NCBI GenBank assembly: GCA_965229445.1
Contig: OZ245876.1
Coordinates: forward strand, 3,224,001-3,288,000
Length of the DNA stretch: 64,000 bases
Reading direction: 5' to 3'
Source of the DNA: Owenweeksia sp965229445
Lineage (GTDB): Bacteria > Bacteroidota > Bacteroidia > Flavobacteriales > Schleiferiaceae
The notes under the pieces were generated by a model. That model saw only the letters and a program-made list of their open reading frames with translations, was not told the origin of the DNA and did not search any database. Positions 1-8,665 of the stretch are shown piece after piece. Both the position numbers and the translations under genes were made by a program. Position 1 is the first letter of the stretch; each line of letters opens with the position of its first letter.

Positions 1-549
1 CATATTAACCGGCAAAAAATCTCCTGGTTTAAGCTCATCTGTATTTACACATCTGGCATAGTACAAGGCACTGAGCATATCCTGTGAGTACGGGATAATA
101 GAATAGGTTTTCTCAGGTTTATCAATGGTTTCGGTGACCTTACTGCTGTAATGATCGAATTTTAAATGTCGCTTGATGATAAATCCGTCTTCATCCACAT
201 CACGGATAAATTCCCAGGGTAGAATTGCTTTCGTATCAATGTATGATTCATAACGATCTCGGGTCGGAAAGAACCATTCCGCCATACCTACCGACCTACC
301 TTCGCCAATCATATGATAAACCGGCCGGTCATTCCTATGCGAAATTTCTTTTACCCGAAGCTCGGCAATGCCAGCATTTATTATTCCATAATGTATGCGG
401 TATTTTAAATACTCGCCTACCTTAAAGGCATTATTCTCCAGGGCACGCAGCCCGGTATCTGCTTCCGTATTCTCTTGATTTACAGAAATACTTTGGCCGC
501 CAACCAGCGGAGACAGGCAAAGTGCGATAAAGAAAAGATAAGCTTTCAT
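1..549 (-). CDS. DUF3108 family protein, 3' end cut by window edge
   Basis: The reading frame starts at an ATG at 549 and stays open to base 1, giving the first 183 residues; the C-terminus lies outside the window. The first 20 residues look like a signal peptide (hydrophobic core, cleavage near VGG-Q), so the product is probably periplasmic or outer-membrane associated. The body has the pattern of DUF3108 proteins: FKVGEYLKYRIHYG, then NAGIAELRV, then a stretch on a cytoplasm-free substrate-like GEGRSVGMAEWFFPTRDRY. DUF3108 proteins are predicted beta-rich, have no known enzymatic role, and are common in Bacteroidota. The next gene on the same strand (591-860) is about 40 bp upstream, so they may be co-transcribed. 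Family assignment is from motif recall. Confidence 0.7.
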   Translation of the reverse strand, partial: MKAYLFFIALCLSPLVGGQSISVNQENTEADTGLRALENNAFKVGEYLKYRIHYGIINAGIAELRVKEISHRNDRPVYHMIGEGRSVGMAEWFFPTRDRYESYIDTKAILPWEFIRDVDEDGFIIKRHLKFDHYSSKVTETIDKPEKTYSIIPYSQDMLSALYYARCVNTDELKPGDFLPVNM

Positions 550-590
550 GGGTCGTTATTTCCCAAAAAAGTACAAAACCGATGCCAATC

Positions 591-860
591 TTACTTCAGA
601 TCTTTTGCGTCTTTGGTGATACCACCTCTCACAGAACCGTAAACTTCTTCAAAGTTACTGTCGTAACCGGGAATCAAATCAATATTGTAATACCGCTTGA
701 TTTCCATGAGGGTTAACACCAGAATCACTAGCCAGGTTAAGATGCCGGCCGTTTTAAGTAAGATTTGAAAGTTTTCTTTAACCACTGCCCACCTTTCCTC
801 TTTGGTGGCAGGCCAGTTATCACGGAATACGCGTTTTATGCGGTTAAAGCTGAGGATCAT
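591..860 (-). CDS. Small single-span membrane protein, unknown function
   Basis: This 89-residue product has a basic N-terminus (MILSFNRIKRVFRDNW), one strong membrane segment at about residues 33-52 (LLKTAGILTWLVILVLTLME) and a polar C-terminal tail with an NFEEVYGSVRGG stretch. The basic N-terminus suggests the N-terminus faces the cytoplasm and the tail faces the periplasm. I do not recognise a family. It lies between leuS and the DUF3108 gene on the same strand with about 120 bp and 40 bp gaps. Being a clean frame in a same-strand cluster with a sensible membrane topology supports it as a real gene. Confidence 0.6.
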   Translation of the reverse strand: MILSFNRIKRVFRDNWPATKEERWAVVKENFQILLKTAGILTWLVILVLTLMEIKRYYNIDLIPGYDSNFEEVYGSVRGGITKDAKDLK

Positions 861-979
861 AGTTATTGGTTAAGGAGTTTCGAAGATAATAATATTCAAT
901 GCAGACCAGTTTACTTTTCGCTAAAAAGCTCACTCAGGGTTTTTTGAATTGAAAAATTACTCTTGAACCAGCCACCTCA

Positions 980-3766
980 TCATACTACGATATTCACAAT
1001 TTTTCCTGGCACCACAATGACCTTTCGCGGTTCCTTGGCATCGAGATATTTTTCTGTTTTTTCCATGGCAAGCACCGCCTCGGTGATCTGTTCTTTACTC
1101 ATTTCCAAGGATAGCTCTGCTTTAAAACGCATCTTACCATTAAAAGCAACCGGATAGGCAAAACTGGTTTCAACCAGATAATCTTCATTGGCCTCAGGAA
1201 ATGGAGTGGTGGTAAGATTCGCTTCTCCCAAAACCAACCATAATTCTTCCGCAATGTGTGGGGCAAATGGTGATAAGCACACGATCAAAGGTTTAAGCAC
1301 CTCCCTTTTATGACACTTCAGCTCAGTAAGTTCATTCACACAGATCATAAAGGCACTCACAGAAGTATTAAAACTGTAATTATTGATATCCTCATTTACC
1401 TTCTTTATCAAGGTATGAAGGGATTTCAATTCTTCCTTGGTAGCAGAATCTGAATTGACAATCAGCTCATTATCCCTATAAAAAAGTCGCCAAAACTTCT
1501 TTAAGAAATTAAATACCCCACTAATGCCGGCGGTATTCCAGGGTTTGGATTGTTCTAGTGGCCCGAGGAACATCTCATACATGCGCAGTGTATCCGCGCC
1601 ATACTGCTCGACAATATCATCCGGGCTAACCACATTAAACTTGGATTTTGACATTTTCTCTACTTCCCGACTCACCTTCATTTTGCCGTTCTCCAAAATG
1701 AAATCGGTATCGTGCAGATCATCTCGCCAGGCACGAAAAGCATCAATATCCAATTCATCAGAAGCATTTACCATACTCACATCGGCGTGTATAGGACTGC
1801 TATTATGCGAAGTATGTAAGCCATCGGAAACAAAGGTGTCTTTTCCTTCCACCCGATGTACAAAGGCCGAATTACCGAGAATCATTCCCTGGTTGATCAA
1901 CTTTTTGAAGGGTTCTTCGCGGCTTATCCAAGCCCTGTCTTTCAAAAATTTATGCCAAAACCTGGTGTACAACAAGTGGCCGGTGGCATGCTCACTGCCT
2001 CCAATATAAAGATCCACATCTTGCCAATATGCGTCCTCTTTCAGACTGACAAACTCTTTTGAGTTGTGGGGATCCATATAACGAAGGTCATACCAACTGG
2101 AGCCCGCCCATCCAGGCATGGTGGTGAGTTCCAGAGGATATCCCTCCGTGTTATGTACTACTCCCTTATCCGGGTGGTAATGCCAGTCGGTACTTCTCGC
2201 TAAAGGAGGTTCCCCATCCTCGGTAGGTAAATAGGCATCGATTTGCGGTAAGCACAGCGGTAGATGCTCTTCTTTTACCTTTTTTGGAATACCATTCTCA
2301 TAATAAATGGGAATAGGCTCTCCCCAGTATCGTTGCCTGCCAAAAATCGCATCACGCAGGCGAAAGTTCGTTTTGCGATGACCTATTCCTCTCTTTTCAA
2401 CTTCCCTTATAGCTTTTTCAATCGCTTCAGACACCTCCAGGTCATTTAGAAAATCTGAGTTAATGACCTTGCCCTCCTTAACATCATAAGCCTCTTTCTC
2501 AATATCACCACCCTTAATTACCGGAGGAATTGGCAGTGAAAAGTTGCGGGCAAAGGCCCAATCGCGTGAATCATGTGCTGGCACCGCCATTACTGCACCG
2601 GTGCCGTAAGAAGCGAGGACATAATCTCCGATCCAAATGGGAAGCTTAGCGCTGGAAAAAGGATGAATGGCGTATGCTCCCGTAAACTGACCACTAATCT
2701 CTTTCACATCTGCAAGGCGATCTCTCTCTGATTTTCGCGCCGCTTGTTCCTGGTATTTCTTTACAGAATGAGCATAATTAGAATCTACTATTTGATTTAC
2801 GAGGGGGTTTTCAGGCGCCAGGACCATGAAGCTTACGCCAAATATGGTGTCAGGGCGGGTCGTAAAGACCTCGATATGATCTTCATGCCCCTCCAGAGCA
2901 AAGCGAATGCTGGCTCCCTCCGATTTTCCAATCCAGTTTCTCTGAGATTCCTTCAATGCGTCCGGCCAATCAATCCTGTCCAAACCAGCAAGTAAGCGCT
3001 CAGCATAGGCAGTAATCCTTAGGCTCCATTGCATCATTTTCTTTTGCACCACCGGGTGGCCTCCCCTTTCGCTCAGGCCGTCTTTCACCTCATCATTTGC
3101 CAATACCGTACCTAGCGCCGGACACCAATTGACGCTGCTCTCTGCCCGGTATGCCAATCGATACTGACTTAAATAAACTTCTTTTTGTGCTTCATCAGCA
3201 GCATGCCATTCTTCTGCAGAAAAACCATCCTCCATGCTGGTAGCTGCGTTTACTTCCCGGTTTCCCGACCTGGCAAACTCAGTCACCAGGCTTTCAATGG
3301 GTTCCGCTTTAGAGGTATCCAGGTTGTACCAACTATCAAATAATTGCAGAAATATCCATTGCGTCCAGCGGTAGAATGAAGGATCAGAGGTTCTTACCTC
3401 TCTGGACCAGTCAAATGAAAAGCCCAACTTATCCATTTGAGACCGGTAGCGTTTAATATTTTCTTTGGTGGTGGTTTCTGGATGAGTCCCTGTTTGGATC
3501 GCGTATTGTTCTGCCGGTAGGCCAAAGGAATCATACCCCATGGGATGCAGCACATTAAATCCTTGATGGCGCTTGTAACGTGAAACAATATCTGAGGCAA
3601 TATACCCTAAGGGGTGACCAACATGCAGACCGGCACCAGAAGGATAAGGAAACATATCCAGTACATAATACTTCGGCAAGTTTGATCCACTTTCGGCTTT
3701 AAAGCTTTGATTCTTCGCCCAGAAGGCTTGCCATTTGGACTCAATTTCTCTAAAATTATATTCCAT
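980..3766 (-). CDS. leuS: Leucyl-tRNA synthetase
   Basis: A class I aminoacyl-tRNA synthetase that attaches leucine to tRNA-Leu in the cytoplasm. The HIGH-type motif is HVGH at residues 48-51 (PYPSGAGLHVGHPLGY) and the KMSKS motif is near residue 702 (EKMSKSKFNVVSP). Between them lies the CP1 editing domain with the conserved FTTRPDTIFGVSF stretch. The enzyme is 928 residues, longer than the roughly 860 of E. coli; the extra length includes an acidic insert at about residues 150-190 before the SVNWCPALGTVLAN segment, which fits the longer LeuRS of Bacteroidota as I remember them. The ATG at 3766 is preceded 25 bp upstream by a TAACTTCG box. The C-terminal anticodon-binding domain is complete and the gene appears intact. 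Confidence 0.97.
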   Translation of the reverse strand: MEYNFREIESKWQAFWAKNQSFKAESGSNLPKYYVLDMFPYPSGAGLHVGHPLGYIASDIVSRYKRHQGFNVLHPMGYDSFGLPAEQYAIQTGTHPETTTKENIKRYRSQMDKLGFSFDWSREVRTSDPSFYRWTQWIFLQLFDSWYNLDTSKAEPIESLVTEFARSGNREVNAATSMEDGFSAEEWHAADEAQKEVYLSQYRLAYRAESSVNWCPALGTVLANDEVKDGLSERGGHPVVQKKMMQWSLRITAYAERLLAGLDRIDWPDALKESQRNWIGKSEGASIRFALEGHEDHIEVFTTRPDTIFGVSFMVLAPENPLVNQIVDSNYAHSVKKYQEQAARKSERDRLADVKEISGQFTGAYAIHPFSSAKLPIWIGDYVLASYGTGAVMAVPAHDSRDWAFARNFSLPIPPVIKGGDIEKEAYDVKEGKVINSDFLNDLEVSEAIEKAIREVEKRGIGHRKTNFRLRDAIFGRQRYWGEPIPIYYENGIPKKVKEEHLPLCLPQIDAYLPTEDGEPPLARSTDWHYHPDKGVVHNTEGYPLELTTMPGWAGSSWYDLRYMDPHNSKEFVSLKEDAYWQDVDLYIGGSEHATGHLLYTRFWHKFLKDRAWISREEPFKKLINQGMILGNSAFVHRVEGKDTFVSDGLHTSHNSSPIHADVSMVNASDELDIDAFRAWRDDLHDTDFILENGKMKVSREVEKMSKSKFNVVSPDDIVEQYGADTLRMYEMFLGPLEQSKPWNTAGISGVFNFLKKFWRLFYRDNELIVNSDSATKEELKSLHTLIKKVNEDINNYSFNTSVSAFMICVNELTELKCHKREVLKPLIVCLSPFAPHIAEELWLVLGEANLTTTPFPEANEDYLVETSFAYPVAFNGKMRFKAELSLEMSKEQITEAVLAMEKTEKYLDAKEPRKVIVVPGKIVNIVV

Positions 3767-3791
3767 GGAATAGGGTAGACTCTTTGTGGTG

Positions 3792-3799
3792 CGAAGTTA
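3792..3799 (-). promoter_or_regulatory. Bacteroidota-type -7 box of leuS
   Basis: Read on the minus strand this is TAACTTCG, one base from the Bacteroidota consensus TAnnTTTG. A TTG sits 22 bp upstream, near the expected position of the -33 element. The leuS ATG is 25 bp downstream. Confidence 0.4.
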
Positions 3800-3835
3800 G
3801 CAAGTTGAAAAAATAAAAGTTCAATACTCAGGCTG

Positions 3836-5134
3836 CTACTTTCCAGTATAAATAATTCGCCAAATTCTTCCCTGGGATGAATCACAAACATATAGTGACC
3901 CATCAGGCCCAAACGCAAGTCCACACGGGCGATACTCAGCTTCTCCGGGATAACTTATCGGTGAACCATCACCAGCAAACTCGGTAGCAAAATCCTCATA
4001 TTCTCCAGTAGGTTTGCCTTCCTGGAAGGGTACAAAAACAACCTTATATCCCTCTTGAGGGAATGGTGCGCGATTCCAACTACCATGAAAAGCTATAAAC
4101 GCTCCACTGTGATACTTCTCAGGGAAATTATGGCCGCGATAAAACTTAAGTGAATTTGGTGCCCAATGACCTGGAAAAGCCACGCTTGGATTTTTGAAAT
4201 CCCGGCACCTGCCCACACTGATTCCTTCCCCTCCGTACTCTGGCGCTAAAAGTTTCTTGCCCTGAAGATGATCATAATAGCAATAGGGCCAACCAAAATT
4301 ATCACCTGGCAGAATTTCAAGCATTTCTTCGGAAGGAAGTTCAGAGCTCTGTTCCTCGGTGTAATATTCCGGCCAAAGCTGTGCCAGCTGATCTCTACCA
4401 TGTTGCATAGCATACAACCTATTGAGGTCACCATTCCAGTCCATGCCCACAATATGTCTGATGCCAGTGGCATATCGTGTACCATCTTCCAATGTTTGTT
4501 CCAATGCAGAAGCGCTAAATTGCCACACTCCTCCGGAATAGTCGAGTAAAGGACAAGGATCCATGCCGGGCACCCCAGCGGTACGGTCGGGGTCCTGACA
4601 AGCATTGGAAGGTGCTCCGATTCCAACATACATATTTCCATTAGCATCCAATGCAATGGCCTTGGCAGCATGTTGAGGTTGAGAAGCCAGGCTTAACAGC
4701 AGTTCTGGCTCACCGCTAGGAATTAGACTATTGTCTGAAAGTGATTGCCGAAAAATCTTGCTGTTGGTGGAAAAATACAAGTATTTGTCCTTAATTAAGG
4801 CTGCAGTACCAACACCAGCGCCAAAGTACTGCTGGATATCGGCTATTCCATTGCCTGAAGTGTCACGTAAAGCTACCAAGCCCTTTCCGTTTTGTTCCGC
4901 TCCCAGATTTACATAAATATCACCGTTCTGGTTAACGCATAAATGTCTAGCCGTTCCTAAATTATCTGCTACCAACACTACTTCGAAGCCCTTCGGAACT
5001 TTGATACTTCCATATTCAGAATCAAACTCAAATTGCCCGTCTCCGGAGCTGGCTTGGACTGACGCCGAATTCTGAGAACAACCATAGTTCAATAAGATAC
5101 AGACAGAAAGTATCACGAAAGGCAAGAGTTTCAT
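3836..5134 (-). CDS. PQQ-dependent sugar dehydrogenase-like beta-propeller lipoprotein
   Basis: This 432-residue protein belongs to the glucose/sorbosone dehydrogenase-like family (soluble aldose dehydrogenase fold, six-bladed propeller, PQQ cofactor in studied members). It starts with a lipoprotein signal (MKLLPFVILSVCILLNYGC, lipobox ending at Cys19) and is therefore probably tethered to the outer or inner membrane facing the periplasm or surface. Family stretches include KVPKGFEVVLVADNLGTARHLC, GNMYVGIGAPSNACQ, YATGIRHIVGMDWN, PGDNFGWPYCYYD, AFIAFHGSWNRAP and the closing CGLAFGPDGSLYVCDSSQGRIWRI blade. The substrate is not predictable; many such proteins remain unassigned oxidoreductases. 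It sits between leuS and a hybrid kinase on the same strand, with no sign of a dedicated operon. The secreted giant gene at 8666 contains a propeller of the same general type. Confidence 0.82.
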   Translation of the reverse strand: MKLLPFVILSVCILLNYGCSQNSASVQASSGDGQFEFDSEYGSIKVPKGFEVVLVADNLGTARHLCVNQNGDIYVNLGAEQNGKGLVALRDTSGNGIADIQQYFGAGVGTAALIKDKYLYFSTNSKIFRQSLSDNSLIPSGEPELLLSLASQPQHAAKAIALDANGNMYVGIGAPSNACQDPDRTAGVPGMDPCPLLDYSGGVWQFSASALEQTLEDGTRYATGIRHIVGMDWNGDLNRLYAMQHGRDQLAQLWPEYYTEEQSSELPSEEMLEILPGDNFGWPYCYYDHLQGKKLLAPEYGGEGISVGRCRDFKNPSVAFPGHWAPNSLKFYRGHNFPEKYHSGAFIAFHGSWNRAPFPQEGYKVVFVPFQEGKPTGEYEDFATEFAGDGSPISYPGEAEYRPCGLAFGPDGSLYVCDSSQGRIWRIIYTGK

Positions 5135-5188
5135 AGGATCATCAAATTGGTAGAGCCATGAAATTACAACAAGAAGGTGAATTGGTAA

Positions 5189-7489
5189 CTAGTCAATGAT
5201 TAAGTCGGGAGCATACTTGGCCAGCATTCCTTTGAATTCTTGTGGACGAACAGGTTTGGTTAGAAAATCATCCATACCGGCTTCAAGGGCGCGCGTACGA
5301 TCCTCCACAAAAGCATTGGCAGTGACTGCAATGATGGGCGTAGATCGATTTTTATACTTATCCGAAGCCTGAATCACCGACGTCGCTTCCAGGCCATCCA
5401 TTTCAGGCATCTGAAGGTCCATCAGTACCAGATCAAAATCATGAGTCTCATAACTATCAACTGCTTCCAGACCGTTGTTGGCAATAACTACTTCTGCACC
5501 AATTTGACGTAGCATCAGAACCATTACCTTCTGGTTTACCGGATTGTCTTCAGCCAGCAATACCCTAATTTTGGCTTGAAGCTTTTCTGAGCTGCTATTT
5601 AACTTGACCGGCTCCTTCTTGTGCTTTAGCTTTTCACCGATACCAAACTCCACTGTAAAAGAAAACTTTGCACCCTTATTTTTCTTGCTTTCCAGTTCAA
5701 TACGACCACCCATCATTTGCACCAGTTGGTTTGAAATTGCTAGTCCAAGGCCCGTGCCGCCGTATTGCCGCGTCGTTGAGCCATCTAGCTGCTCAAAGGC
5801 TTTAAATAGACGATCCTGGTTGGCCTTGGAAATACCAATACCGGTATCATTCACCACGAACCTCACCTTTTGACGTTCCTCATTGCGTTCAACTTCTTCA
5901 AGGTGTAAACAAACTCTCCCTTCTTCAGTGAACTTAACGGCGTTGTTCAGAAGATTCATCAGTACTTGTTGTACCCTCAGGGAGTCACCAATTACCTTGT
6001 GGTCAAAATTTCCTTGAATACTAAATTTTAGGTTCAGCCCTTTTTCTTTGGTCTTAAATTCAAAAATCTTAACCAACTTAGCCATGTCACCTGCCAGATC
6101 GAACTCTATTTCTTCGAGTTGCATTTTCTGAGCATTGAGCTTTGAATGATCCAGGATCATGTTTACCAAATCCAGTAAGTGATTGGCAGAATACTCTACC
6201 ACGTCCATATACTGTTTTTGTTTCTGACTCAGGCGTGTGCCTTGCATCATGTGCAACATCCCAATGACTCCATTCAAGGGTGTGCGTATCTCATGACTCA
6301 TATTGGCGAGAAACAAGGACTTGTATTCGGCCGTCTTTTCCGCACGCTTCTTCGCTTCCTCCATACGGCTCAGAGTATTTCGGAGCCTGGATGTAAGCTC
6401 GTCAAAACTGCGGTTGAGGTTAATTATTTCAGTATTTCTCGGTCGGAAGTCGAGATGCTTTATGGATTTAAAATCAGATCTGATAAAGGAGTAAACCTTT
6501 CTGCTCAAGGTGCGCACATCGCTTGTGAGGTCACCAGATAAATAGACGCTTACAATTAAAAGGATCACAATCATGATGGCGGAAACAATCCAGAGTTGCC
6601 TACGATAGGTGGAATACAAGTTTTCGGAGCTAGATTTTATGGTATCCACCATGTATTCGTAGTAGCTCTGTAACTCAAGCATTTCTGATTGCACGGTTGC
6701 GTAGGCACCATCGTTGGAATTGATTCCAATTCTTGCATCAAGAGCTACCATTTCATTAAAAAGCTCCTGATAATCCAGTAGCAGCTGTTCATCTTTACGA
6801 CTTAACCGACCCTTAGACTGAATCTCTTCTATCAGTTGATTGAATTCTTCGGCCTTGATTTTTTGCCCTGTTCTCAGGAACTCCTGTCCCAATTTGCGCA
6901 GTTGTATGTTTTCTGATCTTCTAATTCTTGCAGATTCCTGTAATTGGCTTCCCAAAGAATGAAGCTCTCCCTCCAGGCCGGAGTTTAAATATCCCCTTTC
7001 ATACATCAGGGTTTTCAAATACTCAATAGAACGAATGAAGCGGGTATTGAGAACAAAAATCGAGTCGATTTCCGTCTCGATATCAAGATTATCATCTGCG
7101 AATTCGAACTTTAGTTTTCTAAGAGAATTTTGCAGTTGCAGTTGGGTGCTTAGAAATTCGTTGATATTGGGTTCACCAGCCTTTTCGTAGAATTCAGGAT
7201 TGCGATAGCCCCGCAAAAGGAAGGCATCCAACTTTGATTTATTATCGAGGAACCTGTTTTCAATATTCTCAAGTTTACGCACTTTGGATATCAAGCCATC
7301 TCGCCGATGGTCTATAGAAAGATATACCCGAGTCCAGATCACGAAAATGACCATCAAGGGCACGTAACTCAATAATACCTGAACCTGAAAGGAAGACAAA
7401 AGGCGCCGCCATCGAAGTCGGTTAATCCTATTCGAAAAAACATTCCTGATCCCAAGAATTTTCATCTTCATTAAGTCCCTCAATCCCAT
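5189..7489 (-). CDS. Hybrid sensor histidine kinase/response regulator
   Basis: A 766-residue membrane sensor. Domains in order: a basic N-terminus and membrane helix (about 33-52), a long helical extracytoplasmic sensor (about 55-300, rich in leucine/glutamate heptads), a second membrane helix (about 302-321), a linker, the HisKA dimerisation domain with the H-box FLANMSHEIRTPLNGVIGM (phospho-His near 400), the HATPase domain (N-box LMNLLNNAVKFTEEG, G1 DTGIGIS, G2 GGTGLGLAI) and a C-terminal receiver (about 645-760) with AEDNPVNQ and the phosphoacceptor in LVLMDLQMPEMDG plus the conserved Lys in FLTKPV. It can thus autophosphorylate and pass phosphate to its own receiver, as in barA/arcB-type relays. 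No output regulator or Hpt protein is nearby, so the downstream partner is elsewhere. The start chosen is the most upstream ATG; an internal ATG at codon 7 or 9 is equally possible. Confidence 0.93.
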   Translation of the reverse strand: MGLRDLMKMKILGIRNVFSNRINRLRWRRLLSSFQVQVLLSYVPLMVIFVIWTRVYLSIDHRRDGLISKVRKLENIENRFLDNKSKLDAFLLRGYRNPEFYEKAGEPNINEFLSTQLQLQNSLRKLKFEFADDNLDIETEIDSIFVLNTRFIRSIEYLKTLMYERGYLNSGLEGELHSLGSQLQESARIRRSENIQLRKLGQEFLRTGQKIKAEEFNQLIEEIQSKGRLSRKDEQLLLDYQELFNEMVALDARIGINSNDGAYATVQSEMLELQSYYEYMVDTIKSSSENLYSTYRRQLWIVSAIMIVILLIVSVYLSGDLTSDVRTLSRKVYSFIRSDFKSIKHLDFRPRNTEIINLNRSFDELTSRLRNTLSRMEEAKKRAEKTAEYKSLFLANMSHEIRTPLNGVIGMLHMMQGTRLSQKQKQYMDVVEYSANHLLDLVNMILDHSKLNAQKMQLEEIEFDLAGDMAKLVKIFEFKTKEKGLNLKFSIQGNFDHKVIGDSLRVQQVLMNLLNNAVKFTEEGRVCLHLEEVERNEERQKVRFVVNDTGIGISKANQDRLFKAFEQLDGSTTRQYGGTGLGLAISNQLVQMMGGRIELESKKNKGAKFSFTVEFGIGEKLKHKKEPVKLNSSSEKLQAKIRVLLAEDNPVNQKVMVLMLRQIGAEVVIANNGLEAVDSYETHDFDLVLMDLQMPEMDGLEATSVIQASDKYKNRSTPIIAVTANAFVEDRTRALEAGMDDFLTKPVRPQEFKGMLAKYAPDLIID

Positions 7490-7555
7490 AGTCTTATTCG
7501 CACATTAATACAATGTACTACCGGTAATTAGCGCATTGTGCTAAGACCTTCCCAA

Positions 7556-7891
7556 TTAGGAAGCCAATTGAGAAGCAACCGTTCTTTGCTCACCTAAGAT
7601 AGGCTTATAATGGGGAGGAAGATCAAAATCCATTTCTAGCGGAGTAATCTCAAAGTCGTGCGCATAATACTTACAGCAAGATTTAAAAAATCCCTCGTGA
7701 TCCGTGTGTATATAAAGCACGGCATTGGGTTGCTTGCGTTCGTAATTTCCAGCTTCGTAGCAAACTACCTCATACCCCTGTTCCCGAAGGTGTGAGTATA
7801 TTGCAAAGTGCGTATGGAGAATGATGTACCTGCTTCGCATACATTGATCATCCTTCAGTTGCAATTTGAGCCATTTTGTTCTTTTTGTCAT
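7556..7891 (-). CDS. Hypothetical protein, 111 residues
   Basis: I do not recognise this protein. It has no signal peptide or membrane span, is fairly rich in Tyr, His and Cys (a CYEAGNYERKQ stretch, then KSCCKYYAHDFEITP), and has mixed beta/alpha character. A second ATG at codon 18 (MRSRYI) is a reasonable alternative start, which would remove a very basic leader (MTKRTKWLKLQLK). The gene stands alone between the hybrid kinase and the long gap before the giant secreted protein gene; the 66-bp gap to the kinase allows co-transcription. Its reality rests on length and on absence of a competing frame. Confidence 0.5.
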   Translation of the reverse strand: MTKRTKWLKLQLKDDQCMRSRYIILHTHFAIYSHLREQGYEVVCYEAGNYERKQPNAVLYIHTDHEGFFKSCCKYYAHDFEITPLEMDFDLPPHYKPILGEQRTVASQLAS

Positions 7892-8378
7892 CGTGGCAGA
7901 ATCTTAAGTAGAGTTTCAAGACCTTGAAGATGATATAATTAGAGAATAGACCTTGTGTTTTGTTAGATAAAAGGATGAGTAATATCGATAAGTGGAGCCA
8001 GCCTAACTACTCCTGGCTAGTTGGTTTTAGCGAATTGAGCATAAGATGAAAGAGGTCTTAAAGTCTAGTCAATACCGAAAAAACTTCCTCTCAGCTTCAC
8101 CCATTAGTAATTTTCTGTAAGCATAATCCTACTTCATTAGATAACAGGTCGTTTTTCTTCGACAACAAACAGCTATGGCTTAGCCCTCTACAATTTAACC
8201 GCTGGATTAATTTATACTTTTACATCACTCAACAATTTAGCGGTCCAATTAACCACAATTTGTTGCTTAGCCCTCTATTGTTTTAACCCAGCAGAGGACA
8301 CACCAAACCTAAAAACTCGGTCAGCAATTTGAAGACTCTTACTCAGATGTAAGAATTGTATTGACCAAACCTTAACCT
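7892..8378. other. Non-coding gap upstream of the giant T9SS gene
   Basis: No convincing gene in this 487-bp stretch. It holds a 13-bp direct repeat GCTTAGCCCTCTA at 8178-8190 and 8275-8287, each followed by a TTTAACC-like run, and a segment at 8053-8073 that closely resembles 24661-24680 upstream of the other T9SS cargo gene. A weak hairpin (AGCCAG at 7996-8001 with CTGGCT at 8013-8018) is also present. The promoter of the giant gene must lie here or inside the following 94-codon frame. Confidence 0.5.
8178..8287. repeat. 13-bp direct repeat pair
   Basis: GCTTAGCCCTCTA occurs at 8178-8190 and again at 8275-8287, 97 bp apart. Both copies are followed within a few bases by TTTAACC. It is upstream of the giant secreted protein gene; a regulator site or a duplication remnant are both possible. 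Confidence 0.4.
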
Positions 8379-8663
8379 ATGACTCCTGATCTGCCCATTT
8401 TGGCGGTTCCAGCAGACATGCCATTTGTAATGGCATATTTATCTGTTGGTATTCTGGTTGCGGTAATCCAATTCGTTTTAGCACTTAAACCCCGATTTGT
8501 TTCTCTTCACTGCGGAGCGAATGCGATGCCAAAAGTTGTTTCAATGGCATCCGGATTTATCGCTCGATCACTTGAAGGGGATTTCAAATTTCATTTACAG
8601 CTTTTTCTGGATAGGGTATTTGCCTCCAGAAAACTGATTGCACCTACCTATAACCCTAGTTAA
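8379..8663 (+). CDS. Doubtful 94-residue frame ahead of the giant gene
   Basis: An open frame from ATG 8379 that stops two bases before the ATG of the giant gene. The predicted product has one hydrophobic segment (about residues 16-36, VMAYLSVGILVAVIQFVLAL), a Cys-His pair and a basic C-terminal half. I recognise no family. In favour: the frame is open for 285 bp and abuts the next start as in a translationally coupled pair. Against: no similarity I can name, and uneven composition. It could be a leader peptide, a small membrane protein or chance. Confidence 0.28.
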   Translation: MTPDLPILAVPADMPFVMAYLSVGILVAVIQFVLALKPRFVSLHCGANAMPKVVSMASGFIARSLEGDFKFHLQLFLDRVFASRKLIAPTYNPS

Positions 8664-8665
8664 CA

